A stretch of 64,000 nt of DNA from assembly GCA_022747635.1 (NCBI GenBank), contig JAKTNV010000066.1, forward strand, positions 395,001 to 459,000, written 5' to 3'. Each line of letters starts with the position of its first letter. Within the stretch, counting starts at the first letter, position 1. Below the pieces are notes generated by a model. The model did no database searches and was not told the DNA's origin. It saw only the letters and a program-made list of their open reading frames with translations. Below are positions 10,926 through 21,439 of this stretch, in pieces. This stretch comes from Hetaerina americana (taxonomy: Eukaryota; Arthropoda; Insecta; Odonata; Calopterygidae). The translations under genes were made by a program, and so were the position numbers.

Positions 10926-11315
10926 AAAGCCTAAAACATTCGAGGGAGTGATTGAGGGATTAAAAATGTGAACTTGATCGACTTTATACTGTATGTTTAT
11001 TGCAATTTTTTTTCATTCCTGTGAGTACAACGGGTCCCTGGAATAGGGGATACCCTTGCAAACCCTGAGTGTGTGTGTGTGAGAGGATACGATTCACGAG
11101 AGTAACTGTTATTTCTTAAACACACCCTAGTAATCGAGTGGTTTCAAGTTTGTTTAATTTTTTATGATTAATTTTGCCTTCTTTTGGTGTGAGGTGTGAG
11201 GAATACGTGGGTCACTGTTTCCCAAACACACCCAAGTGGCCTAGTGTGTGTGCTCCCTATCTTTCCTCTTACTTGTAACTTAGTTTACCTCCCCCTCCAA
11301 TTTCCTCTCGTCTCA

Positions 11316-11384
11316 CTGAGGTGGGTATCGAACCCGCGGCCTCGAGGCCAGTGGGCGAGGACTTCACCCCTCCAGCTCGGCGAT
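11316..11384 (-). mobile_element. tRNA-derived SINE head (family S3)
   Basis: On the minus strand the order is an A-box-like GAGCTGGAGGGG, then a box B GGTTCGATACC (plus 11324-11334) closed by complementary GGG/CCC. This is the layout of a Pol III promoter in a tRNA-derived SINE. The anticodon arm is irregular, so a working tRNA is unlikely. The SINE body would run toward lower coordinates. Confidence 0.55.
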
Positions 11385-11739
11385 GCGTGCAGTCGGTTAA
11401 GTCCTGGGCAGCGCATTGCAAATCCGGCTGCGTCCGCGTCCCACGGCCGTCTCACCTTTGACCTGCTAGTGCTCCTCCTTCCATCCTGCTGCCCCGTCAA
11501 TATTTCATCGCATGGGAGGGTCACGTGGGAGGGCGAGGTGGAGGGAGGAAAGGGCGGAGATTTGAATGCACCCGGACGTCGTCGTTCTCTTTCGCCTTTT
11601 CCTCCGGGCCTCCTCCGGTATCCGGAGCTACGGAAGACAAAGACTTTCTCAATCAACGTCTTGAGAATTTAAAGCCCAAAGAGTGGTTCACTGCAGCCCT
11701 CCGATTCTCCTCTATTCTTTCTTAATTCCCTCTCACCCG
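11385..11739. other. unassigned GC-rich interval
   Basis: GC-rich; the 158-aa plus frame (11196-11672) crosses the SINE head and shows no domain, so I treat it as chance. Confidence 0.3.
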
Positions 11740-12350
11740 CTTCAGATGAAATCTCTCTTTTACGTCGTTCTTAACTTCACATATTATTTTTGAACTCTTT
11801 GAAATCCTTTGATCTTCCCTTCAATTATCCGTTTAATGATGCTTCTAACATCCATTCATGGCTTAAAGGGTGTCCAATCTATCCAGTTCTTCTCCCTCTG
11901 CCGTAGAATGCTTCCCATGCGCTCAACATCATGACTTGCTTTTCTCTGTTCATTCAATCTTCAGCATTCTCTTTTTGAGTTCCATGTTTCAGAGCGTTTT
12001 ATTTTAATTTTATCGTCTACTTTTCCAATGTTCTATGTTTCTGAACCGTAGAGTGCCTTACAACTTCCACGTTCCTCACTTTATTCTGACTATTATTCTC
12101 CTCTTTAGCACCATGTATCCGAGGCTTATGTTCTTCTTCTCTGGTCCACATTTTCAGTGTCCCATGTTTCTGTCCGTAGATTTACATGCCCCATACGAAC
12201 GTTTGAACAAAATGCTTTCATGCTTGTATCATAAGGTTTTTTTTGCCATAATCATTGACTCTTTTTTTTATGAACGCCTTCTTAGAGAGCGCACAAACTG
12301 CCTGATTTCGGTGGAGCTTCTTCTATCCCGAGTTGCCCTCCTGCCCTGAT
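11740..12350 (-). mobile_element. old RTE-type LINE C-terminal remnant
   Basis: The minus strand, with many breaks, reads QTFVWG then IYGQKHGTLK, like the FVWSVALYGSETWTLR block after the RT, followed by NREKQVMMLSAWEAFYGREKNW and SIIKRIIEGKI, like the trailing IIEGR block. It is from a different and much older RTE lineage than the other copies here. The assignment rests on block order only. Confidence 0.4.
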
Positions 12351-12962
12351 AGATGAAGGAATTCATACTGATAAAAACAAGCTGATTTCCCAATGCTCTC
12401 TTTAAATCTGATGAACTATGACAATGAATGAAAATATATCGCAAATAAAATTCGGATATGCTAGAATGCAAATTAACAGCCATTGTATGAGGTACCTATA
12501 AGTTAAAGGCTTCTTATTTTTATCAAAAAACTATTTGTAATAGAAAGCTGAATGCCTGTTATTTTCAATGTAATCTTTATCCAATGCATGTAAATAATCT
12601 TTTACAATATCTGCGCCATTATTCTATGGCCCCTGAGAACATTTTGGTGAATGGGTCCAATTCGCCAAATGGATAAATCGGCTGGTCCTTGGCCACGAGT
12701 TTTACTTCTTGGGTTTCTTGTCACGTTAAGACGTTATTCGACCTTCAATTTCAACTCTCACTCACCCATTATTGGAAATTTTATGCACACACAGGCGAAA
12801 CACGTGTCCAGAAACACCTCCTTATTAGTTCTGCCTCAATGCATGGTATTTAAAGAAGCGAGCAACACTTTTTTGAAAGTTTCACGGACTTGAATAATAG
12901 CCTATAAAATTTAGTTCTAGTGGATACAAACAAAAACACACACAAATAAGAAAATACACTCA
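12351..12962. other. AT-rich unassigned interval
   Basis: No frames of note and no repeat recognised. Confidence 0.3.
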
Positions 12963-13090
12963 CTATTTCGAATTTTTGATGGTCGCAGCCACCTTCCTTA
13001 AGGAAGAGAGGGATCGAATCTATCTAGAGGGTGTTCTATCCCTAGAGGAAGGTGGCTACGCCCGCCGAAAATTCGAAAATTAGCGAGTTT
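12963..13090. repeat. imperfect inverted pair of PLE-type tails
   Basis: The plus strand from 13048 (GAAGGTGGCTACGCC, then CGAAAATTCG) and the minus strand from about 13000 (GAAGGTGGCTGCGAC, then CAAAAATTCG) are diverged copies facing away from a 45-bp spacer. Each has the hairpin-GAAA-short-stem order of the other PLE tails; the plus copy can form stem III AATT/AATT. Confidence 0.5.
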
Positions 13091-13126
13091 CTTTTTTGTG
13101 TTTCTATGTTTATGTCTGTGTCCATT

Positions 13127-13127
<1 letters not shown>

Positions 13128-13220
<93 letters not shown>
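13128..13220. repeat. (CA)n-(TA)n microsatellite
   Basis: About 24 bases of CA repeats run into about 65 bases of TA repeats. Frames through it are artefacts. Confidence 0.97.
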
Positions 13221-13223
<3 letters not shown>

Positions 13224-13316
13224 TTCTTCGAAATAGAACGCTCTTAGGTGACGCACAAATATATAAAAACACAGATGTAGATTTTTTAGTGTAGAAGGAC
13301 ACTCACATATTGGCAC

Positions 13317-13358
13317 TCACGTTTTGACGTTTCGACGGCACGGCCGTCGTCATCGGAA
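13317..13358 (-). ncRNA. hammerhead-like motif of PLE-2
   Basis: Minus strand: core CCGATGA (13350-13356), an extra C, a 6-bp stem GACGGC/GCCGTC, GAAA, then stem III ACGT/ACGT with loop CAAA. The core has C for U at position 4, and the base after stem III is G, which hammerheads do not cut well. It is probably decayed or a variant form. It lies just downstream of the PLE-2 endonuclease. Confidence 0.45.
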
Positions 13359-13359
13359 T

Positions 13360-14330
13360 GGAGTTCTCGGGGAAGAGCGGATAGGACATGTGAGGTGGGG
13401 GATGGAGAGGTAAGGGACGAATAGGAAATTAACAAGGGGGAGGGAGGGGATATAGACACCGATATGATGCATTCAGTGGGCTTGGTTTAACCCGGGCGGT
13501 TTAAATGACTGGGACACCCGGAGATGCACCATCTCGCGGGTTCTCACCTCTATTATACTAGCAGATTTGAAAAATGTTTCAATCACCAAAACGGAGAAGC
13601 AGTCGTCAAAAGATTGATTGTGGGAAGCAGCGTGAGTAGGAATGGGATAATTAAGAAATGTGGGAGATTTGTTGGAATATCGGTGGTTATTCATGCGGAG
13701 GGAGAGTGCGGTCGTGCATTCGCCCACGTAGAAGGCAGGGCAGAAGTTACAGGAGAGGCGATGTATAATATTTTTTGAGGTACAGGTGGCGAGTGGTTGG
13801 GAGTTCGTGCTAAGTGAGGGGGAGGGTCTTAAAAGATGACAGCATTTGCAGCGTAAGCGGTTGCATGGTGCGGATAGGGGCGGGGGAGAGACGGGGATGC
13901 TTGAAGTTGGATTTGTGGACTTGAAGATGTCTCGCAAGTTCGACGGGCGTTTAAACGAAACAGATGGACAGTGTGGGAATAAAAGTGATGTGGACTGAGT
14001 GTTATTGGTAATTGGGAAGAGGTCACGTATTAAATGTTTAATTTTGTGTGTTCCGGGGAAGAAAGTAGTGATAAGATTAGGGCATTTTGGGCGGTTTGGT
14101 TTGGGGGGGGGGGTGCATTGGGTTGACAGTTTGAGGATATCACTGATGAATAGTTTTTTAGCGTGTCCACATTTTCTGAGAGAGTTATGTAGCTGGTCTA
14201 GGTATTTCTGTTTGGAGGGGGTGTTGTTGCAGAGACGGAAGCTACGGACAAAGAGTGAGAATGTGATGGAGCGCTTTGTATGAGGTGGATGGCAGCAGTC
14301 AAAATGAAGATACTGTTGCTTATTGGTTGC
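13360..14330 (-). mobile_element. Penelope-like element, 3' half (PLE-2)
   Basis: The 13473-13937 minus frame (154 aa) has a GIY-YIG-type domain: IIH in place of GIY near residue 58, SCNFC at 62-66, YVG at 70-72. The upstream reading 14140-14325, with breaks, gives RSITFSLFVRSFRLCNN and LHNSLRKCGHAKKLFISDIL, as expected for the end of a PLE reverse transcriptase. The RT palm is absent, so the copy is 5'-truncated. It is a lineage distinct from PLE-1 and PLE-4 by sequence. A CR1 3' end abuts it at 14333. Confidence 0.75.
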
Positions 14331-14332
14331 TT

Positions 14333-15985
14333 TCTACATCTACATAAATACCCTGCAATCCACCAAAAAGGTGTGTGGCAGGGGGTGAAGCACCAGGAGG
14401 AAAGGATAAGGGATGAGGAGGCTAGGGTTTTTCAAAAGGATGGGGAAAGGTAAGGGGAACTTGCAAAAAAATATAAATATAATCGTAACACCATGCGCAG
14501 TCGCTACCTTGTAGGTTGATACTTATTACGCCGAGCCGACTAGTGGGGGATTTCGATTAAAAGAATTCTGGTCTCTTATTGTTCTTGGAAAAAATGACCA
14601 TTTAAATCTGTCTGTCTTGCAGTCTATCTCTCTAATCTTATATTCGTGATCACTCCGCCCGGAATACGTTGGGGTTCGTATTATGTTCTTGATGTCATCG
14701 GAAAAGGACAAATCTTTAAATGTTTTAATAAGTTTAATCTATATTTTAAACGCCGCTTTGTAAGGGAATCCCAGCCTAAATTTTCTAGCAAAGTAGTTAC
14801 GCTACTGCGTTGGTTATAACAATTTTTGACAAATCTAGCCCCCCTCCGCTGAGCTCGATCTAATCCCGAAATTAAATTTATCTCTTGAGGATCCCATATA
14901 CTGGCAGCATACTCTAGGTTGGGCCTGACTAGGGCAAGAAAACATCGTTCCTTCACTTTATCGTCACATTTACCCAGCACTCTTTTTACAAATCCCAATT
15001 TTTTATTAGCGCGACCGCATATTTCCCGTATGTGCTTTCCCCAGGACAGATCGTGAGTAATTGCTACACCCAAGTATTTAAAGGAATCTACCCTTGCTAT
15101 TTCTGCTTATTTCACTTTGTAACTAAATGGGAGGGAATCACTCCTTCCCAAAAATGTATTACTACCCATTTTTTCGAATTTAATTCCATTGCCATGTATC
15201 GCACCAAGTCTGGATTGCATTTAGGTCGTTACCAAACGTGACCCTGTCTTCGCGACTTCGTATGTCCCCATAAATCACGGCATCGTCAGCAAAAAGACGG
15301 AGCCTGCTATTAACTACGGTACTGAGGTCATTTTTGTAAATAAGAAACAAGAGGGGGCCTATGACACTTCCCTGTGGTACACCCGACGTGGCCTTGACAG
15401 TATCGGATAATACACCGTCCAGGACGACTTTTGAACACGATTTTTAAAAAATTGTCTTATCCAGCATATAACACTCCCGTGTTTTCCATAAGTTTCCAAC
15501 TTAGCGAGTAACTTGAAATGAGGGACTTTATCAAAAGCTTTTTTAAAATCTAGGAATATCGCATCAACTGGAATATTACTTTTACCAGAATGCATTATAT
15601 CATGAAATAGAGAACGAGTTGAGTTTCGCAGGATCTACCTTTACGGAACCCGCGTTGGTTATTAATCAATAAATCTTGGCTATCGAGGTACCTCATTATT
15701 GAACTAACAATGATGTGCTCAAGAATCTTACAGGAGATGGAGGTGAGCGATATTGACCTATAATTACTGGGGTCCTCCCGGTCTCCATTTTTAAAAATCT
15801 TCCAGCCGCTTGGCACGCTTTCTTCTGCTATTGATTTCTTAAAAATAATATTAAGATAAGGGGCAATTTCAGACGACAGTTCTTTATACACGCGAGCCGG
15901 TATCTCATCAGGTCCTGGAGATTTAATGTGGACTGAGGTGTAAAACGTATTGTTTTGTAGGTGAATGTCGATATCTAGGAAAGTT
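14333..15985 (-). mobile_element. CR1-like LINE (copy A), RT and 3' end
   Basis: Minus-strand blocks in order: SPGPDEIPARVYKELSSEI, SNYRSISLTSISCKILEHII, GFRKGRSCETQL, motif A LDFKKAFDKVPH, motif C RLFADDAVIYGD (FADD at 15282-15293), then HLSWGKHI-like ITHDLSWGKHI and RPNLEYAASIWDPQ. This is the RT and C-terminal order of Jockey-superfamily CR1-type LINEs. The 3' end is the C/G-rich block with CTACATCTACAT at 14333. Several frameshifts split the frame (15073, 15359, 15595). The endonuclease is missing; a mariner end interrupts the 5' side at 15984. Confidence 0.88.
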
Positions 15986-16065
15986 ACAGGGAGCACCCAA
16001 AAGTGGTAGGACAGATTTTCTCTGGCGCGAACGGAGCGGTGGAGGGGGGTCTGCCTGGCAGGGTA
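15984..16065. mobile_element. mariner family A solo left end inside CR1
   Basis: 82 bp matching the first 80 bases of the family A copy at 16229, beginning at TACAGGGAGCACCC. Only one end is present. It adjoins the CR1 RT domain. The 16066-16228 stretch between it and the next family A end is unassigned. Confidence 0.75.
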
Positions 16066-16219
16066 AACACACGTAGGTATTTGTTTGTTTGTAAGTGGCT
16101 CTATACATCCGTTCTTAAGATAATCCACATTATACTGCCAACATTTCTTCCTTGATAACTCATTTCCTGCCATTCTGTCTCTACAATAAAGGTTTTAATA
16201 TTAAATTTTGTTGAAATAA

Positions 16220-16815
<596 letters not shown>

Positions 16816-17035
16816 TATAATGCCCAATATAATATGTATACGATGATGGGTTAAATGGAAAAGGGACCATTTGGTCTCAATTTCGCCCAAATAAAGACCT
16901 CTATCTATCTATCTTAAATTTATTTTTTCACTTGATTGTGAATAAACATTCATATATGATTATTTAATAATGAGTGAATGTCCATGCATTAAGATTTTAT
17001 TGATACAATTAATGTAATACGAGTGATCTGTGGAT

Positions 17036-17345
17036 CGGGATGGTGCGGTGGCTAACTTACCTGCTTCCCACTTGCGGGGCCTGGGTTTGAATCCCGGCAG
17101 TTGTTTTCCAGTGGTAGTCCGATCCCTACAATGAAGGTGCCTTGAGGAGGACACTTTGAGTGAGTACGCCGTCCGTTGGAGGGGCCGTTAAACTGCGGAC
17201 CCCTTGGTGCCTTTCGTTAAGATTAGGCTAAAGCCGACGCCAGGTTTCTCTCCACCCTTTACCCATTCCTGTCCATCCCAAACGGTGCAAATGACCTCCG
17301 CTGTGCCTACTCTCCCACAAGAAGTACTAGGAATAATGAATTCCT
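17036..17345 (+). mobile_element. tRNA-derived SINE, family S1
   Basis: Box-A-like GGTGCGGTGGCTAACTTACC and box B GGTTTGAATCC (17084-17094) closed by CCGGC complementarity give a Pol III promoter. About 250 bp of non-coding body follow, ending near GAATAATGAATTCC. No open frame. One copy in the window. Confidence 0.65.
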
Positions 17346-17920
17346 AGTACTTTGTATGTATATATTCGTATTTGGCAATGCCACGCAAAATAATATTTTA
17401 TTATGTATCCAGTGCATATTAAAATTAAGAGCTGTTCTAAAAGTCACTAATTGGACAAAAATTAAAATTTATTAATTTATGTTTTTCTGTGGAAGCAAAA
17501 TTGGGAAATATTTTGGGTAAATTGTAGCCTGGCATTCTGGTGCGTAATCACCTCCTGCCACTCACCCTAGCCGTGTCTTGCAGGTCATCCTGCATGGTTT
17601 ACATGGTATAAATGCCTCTTTATTTGGCTAAGGGGGGAAAAGGAGTACTTGCATTCTTTTCAGTTCCCGTGTCTTTCTCTCTAATTCACTGTCTTACTTC
17701 ATACTGGTGATCAAATGCCCAATATCGTAATGGTAGAACAATGTTGATTCAGTGTCGCAAGTCTAATTGTCGTGTCTCTTACTTATATTAACAGACTTTA
17801 AAAATGTATGGCTTCCTCGCCAAAGAATCCCTATCTTAATTCTTCCTGTATTCCTATTTCTTGGTCTCTTCTATATTTATATAAAACCATAAACACAGTA
17901 ATCAACCCGAAGGTCGGTTT
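17346..17920. other. AT-rich unassigned interval
   Basis: No repeat or frame of interest. Confidence 0.3.
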
Positions 17921-18153
17921 AGTAGGTGATGGTAGAGATCACCCTATACGGCGTGTGAAAATTCACACATCAGGGTAAGGGGGGCAGTTCCTTTCCCTGT
18001 GCCGGTTATGGTTTCCCGGGAAGACCTGGTAACCGAAAAATCACTTTAGCTTGGGTGGAGCTGAAGGTGCCCAGAGTGCCTTGCCCGGTAATCGAACCCG
18101 GGACCCTCCGGTCAGCAGTCCAACGCTCTACCCACTGGACTACCGTGACCCAC
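17921..18153 (-). mobile_element. tRNA-derived SINE, family S2, copy 1
   Basis: On the minus strand a near-complete tRNA-like head: GGTAGTCCAGTGGGTAGAGC (box A) and GGTTCGATTAC (plus 18089-18099, box B) with a paired T arm. The body (18060 down to 17921) matches 26140-26290, including GGTTATGGTTTCCCGGGAAG-like and CCGAAAAATCAC words. The head abuts a (TA)n array. The anticodon arm does not fold cleanly, so a SINE is preferred to a tRNA gene. Confidence 0.72.
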
Positions 18154-18169
18154 ACACATATGTATGTAT

Positions 18170-18188
18170 ATGTATAGGTATATATATA

Positions 18189-18268
<80 letters not shown>
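18170..18268. repeat. (TA)n array
   Basis: About 95 bases of almost pure TA. Confidence 0.97.
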
Positions 18269-18270
<2 letters not shown>

Positions 18271-18764
18271 ACAGAGCCAGCGGAATTCCTCTGAATATTT
18301 TTCAATACCTTAATTGAAATTCTCTCCCACTGATCGCCGTTTCGAATCGGTGACGCATTAAATCGATCGCGCCATTCAACGGTCGATAATGGCGTGGGTC
18401 GAAGCCACGTGGTGCGAAGGTGGGGGATAATAAACTGACCCGGGGAAAGAGTAGTGATACTCCATTTGAGCTGGATTGAAAAAATAAATTAAAGTCCCGG
18501 GCGGTGGAATATATTTACATTTGTGCAACCGATCAGGAGACAATGTTTGGGAGTGGGGATTGCTTCCCAAATGCCATCGTAAATAAACAAGATGGATGGT
18601 GGGCGTTGAATGTGACTTGACGTGAGAAGGCGTAAGAAAGAAAGTTATTCCTTTGGAATACGATCCTTAGTAAAGTGTTATTGCGGATCGAATTTACTCT
18701 TAGGGGGGGATTTAGGCCGGGAGCCACTTGAGATGCGAAGGGAGCAAGCGAGACTTTAAAGACT
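18269..18764. other. unassigned interval
   Basis: Short frames only; no repeat partner in the window. Confidence 0.3.
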
Positions 18765-19241
18765 TTGAGAAAGGTTCAGAAAAAACGAGTTTATAGCAAT
18801 GACACCAAAGGAATTATTATGGCCCCACACTACTTAGGCAGATAAGACCACGAAGACAAAATAAGGGAGATAGATTCCAGTACAGATAGGCACAAACACT
18901 CATTCTTTCCCCGAACAATCAGAAATCATAATAGTAAGAAACCGAAGACACTTCAGAAATTTAAAAAGCAATTAATTTACAAGTCCAAACGCAGCATTGC
19001 AAAGTTATCAGGTGTATTCTTTGCAGGTGTATGAGTAAGTATGTTATTTGTAAGTGTCTGTGGGTTTGCATGTCTGTGGGGTGTTAGGGTTTTTGTATGA
19101 ATTCGTGCCATGTTTTGTTTGTGGATTGTATAACTTTGTGGCTTTTACATTCGTTTTTCCTGAGTTACCCTCGATGCCCTAGCACCCGCCGCCGCTCAGC
19201 CTTGTGGCGGCTTTCGGGGTGTTAAGTAGATGTAGATGAAT
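18765..19241 (+). mobile_element. CR1-like LINE 3' UTR (copy B subfamily)
   Basis: The stretch AGGTTCAGAA, then CCCCACACTACTTAGGCAGA, then GATAGATTCCAGTACAGATA matches, in opposite orientation, 37050-37200 just past the RT of the 37-kb CR1. It ends with the family's C-rich block and AAGTAGATGTAGATGAA. Only the last few codons of the ORF could be present. Confidence 0.8.
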
Positions 19242-20095
19242 ACTCGGAAACGACATTCACATTGGTGGTTTTCTCTATTTGCTGCATAGAGGACGGAGTC
19301 AATAAGAATTCATGTTTCCCTTCGGTTTAATATTGATTTTGTTAATGTTGGCAACAACGTCTGCATTGTGTTCATATCGTGTGTGCTACTTTTCAGCCGA
19401 AATTAGGACGTTAACTACAGAATACAGGGCGTTCTATTCTCTTTGATAGGCTCTTTCGTTGTCACCCTTTTATCTCAGTTCCACCCAACTTTGTACGGGG
19501 TATATAGGGAGCTAAGGCCATTATATATTGTTTCACATTTTGGATAATACAGCTTAACGCCTTAGGTTTTTTATATATTCGCATTAGAAGTAACTAATTA
19601 TGAGTGGTCTTTTATGGAATAGTGTATTAAAACACAAATAGTTCAACCAATATCATTGTTATAACTTCCATAATTACGGAGAACATGGTGGCATGTTTTA
19701 GGACTGTAATTGGACAGAAATATTAGTCATGGGTCATGGATGTAATTTACGAAATGTAGCACAAGGTTTACTAGAAGTTTTAAATATTAGATGTGCTCAA
19801 ATAGTATAGTGGAGCTGTTGTCGCAATGAGACCTGGAAACATTGCTTATGGGATATAAATATATATATAGCGCATGTTAGTAAACAAGTCCTCTTGCCGA
19901 AATGTGAACTTATGGTTGCTATATATGGACTAAATATAAATGTGAATAAAATTTGGCGAATGTACATCAGTGTTTATGAAGTAAAAAAATATTTAATTAA
20001 AAAAAAGTTTAAAATACTAAGTAGCAGATCGGATCGATCACTTATACGCCAATAGAACTTCAATAAGTGATAGTCTTACACGTAAAAACAACATA
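19242..20095. other. AT-rich unassigned interval
   Basis: No frames or repeats recognised. Confidence 0.3.
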
Positions 20096-20194
20096 CGAGG
20101 GTCATCCGGAAAGTAGTACCCGTTCGTGAAATAAAGACACAAAAGTAAATATTAACAAACATAAAAAATTTTATTTGAAAGAGGATACTTTAAA

Positions 20195-20480
20195 CTACTT
20201 CTCAACATAATCTCCAAGCAAATTAAGGCATTTGTCATAACGTGTGACAAGTTTCTGTATTCCTGCTGCATAGTCCTTCGCCGCCAGCTCATTGAGATAC
20301 AGGGTCACTCCTTCTTTAAGTTCTTCATCGCTGTCAAATCTTTTTCCTGCCAAAAAGTCTTTAAGCTTTGTAAAGAGATGAAAATCTGAAGGGGCCAAGT
20401 CCGGGCTATACGGTGGATGGTCGAAAGTTTCCCATTTGAATTGCTGCAAAAGTTTTTGTGTTATCCCAGCTGCATGAGGC
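20195..20480 (-). pseudogene. mariner D transposase, C-terminal part
   Basis: The minus frame ending at 20195 reads HAAGITQKLLQQFKWE, HPPYSPDLAPSDFHLFTKLK, KRFDSDEELKEGVTLYLNEL and a final LNLLGDYVEK. This is the region from just after the second catalytic aspartate, through the third (SPDLAPSD), to the usual mariner end. It is out of frame with the N-terminal half. Confidence 0.9.
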
Positions 20481-20918
20481 CTTGGCTTGGTTTTGCTTGG
20501 TTTTGTGCTCATCTGTAAGCTTGCGAGGGACCCATCTTGCACAAATTTTTGCATAATGCAGATGGTGTTTAACAATTTCATGAACAATTGTTCGAGAAAC
20601 ATTGGGAAAATGCTCACAGATGTCATCAATTGTGACGCGCCGATCGTTCCTCACGAATTCGTCAACTGAGCTCACCAGTTGGTCTGTAATGACAGACGGT
20701 CTCCCCGAACGCTCATCGTCGTGTGTGTTCCCCCTCCCCATGTTGAAGTTGCGACACCACCGCCGAACAGACGACTCGTCCATTACATTGTCTCCATACA
20801 CCTCCTTTAATTGGCGATGAATATCACATGGGCGAACGTTTCTTGCATTGAGGAATTTAATCACTGCCCTCACTTCACAACTGGCGGCGTTCTCAATTTT
20901 TTTAAACATTGTAAACAA
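20406..20918 (-). pseudogene. mariner D transposase, DNA-binding half
   Basis: 170-aa minus frame. FKKIENAASCEVRAVIKFLN and VRPCDIHRQLKEVYGDNVM give the first helix-turn-helix, VRRWCRNFNMGR the linker, ERSGRPSVITD the hinge, VTIDDICEHFPNVSRTIVHE the second helix-turn-helix, and WVPRKLTDEHK the start of the catalytic core. After about residue 146 the sequence jumps to PHAAGITQK-type residues in another frame, losing the first catalytic aspartate region. The product could still bind terminal repeats but not cut. Confidence 0.9.
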
Positions 20919-21070
20919 TCACAGAAACAACACAGGCAATGCTAGCGTCACGCAACTTGGCTCAGAGAAGGCAGACAAGCCACTGAAGCTATCTGACCTC
21001 GTCCAGCGGCTACTCGCGTCGTCAGCACTTCATGCGGCACGAACGAGTACTACTTTCCGGATGACCCTCG

Positions 21071-21439
21071 TATGAACATCATTGCTATGTAGTTATCATT
21101 TTTGCAAAATGCTTGGGTAAAGTTTACGTTCGCTCATTCTGGTATTGCCCGGGGAAACGAATGAAATGAATTCTTATATTTTTTAAGTAATTCGTTGAAG
21201 TTTTCTCAAATATATTTACGCAAAGAATTGAAAAAAATCTCATTAAAACATCTTTCATAGTTTATGTTTTATTCTAATTCAATTTCACACGATCGCATTG
21301 CTGGGACTTGCCTGGCGTTTCATTATTTATAGATATTGAAAAGAAATTACTAACCTCATATTAATTAAGTGAAAGGAACCATGGAAAAATTTGCACTAAA
21401 ATATCTTTTCATCCTGCAGCACGAAGGAATATAACTGAG
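21071..21439. other. AT-rich unassigned interval
   Basis: No features seen. Confidence 0.3.

Larger units (their letters stand above)
9985..11315. repeat. large imperfect inverted repeat around a tandem array
   Basis: The reverse complement of 9985-10260 matches 10780-11310 in order: the CCGTTTTATAATTTTGTATT word, then the AACACACC...ATCGAGTGG word, then TTAGTTTACCTCCCC-like DNA. The right arm contains the amplified 158-bp unit; the left arm carries a single unit. No coding capacity. It may be an unclassified non-autonomous element with internal amplification. Confidence 0.6.
20096..21070 (-). mobile_element. mariner family D, copy 1, both ends present
   Basis: Terminal inverted repeats of about 28 bp, starting CGAGGGTCATCCGG, sit next to TA on both sides. 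The 975-bp body carries an intact N-terminal transposase half and an intact C-terminal third, but the middle is deleted. The copy at 25.3 kb has nearly the same sequence with a larger deletion, so the family moved recently, presumably using a transposase supplied elsewhere. Confidence 0.95.

Noticed and set aside
13128..13316. Open frames of alternating isoleucine and tyrosine (also at 18, 25, 33, 39, 41, 52 and 53 kb)
   Set aside because: They are read through TA microsatellites and end with them; no coding value.
18068..18153. Functional tRNA gene
   Set aside because: Box A and B are good but the anticodon arm is poor and a SINE body shared with another locus is attached.
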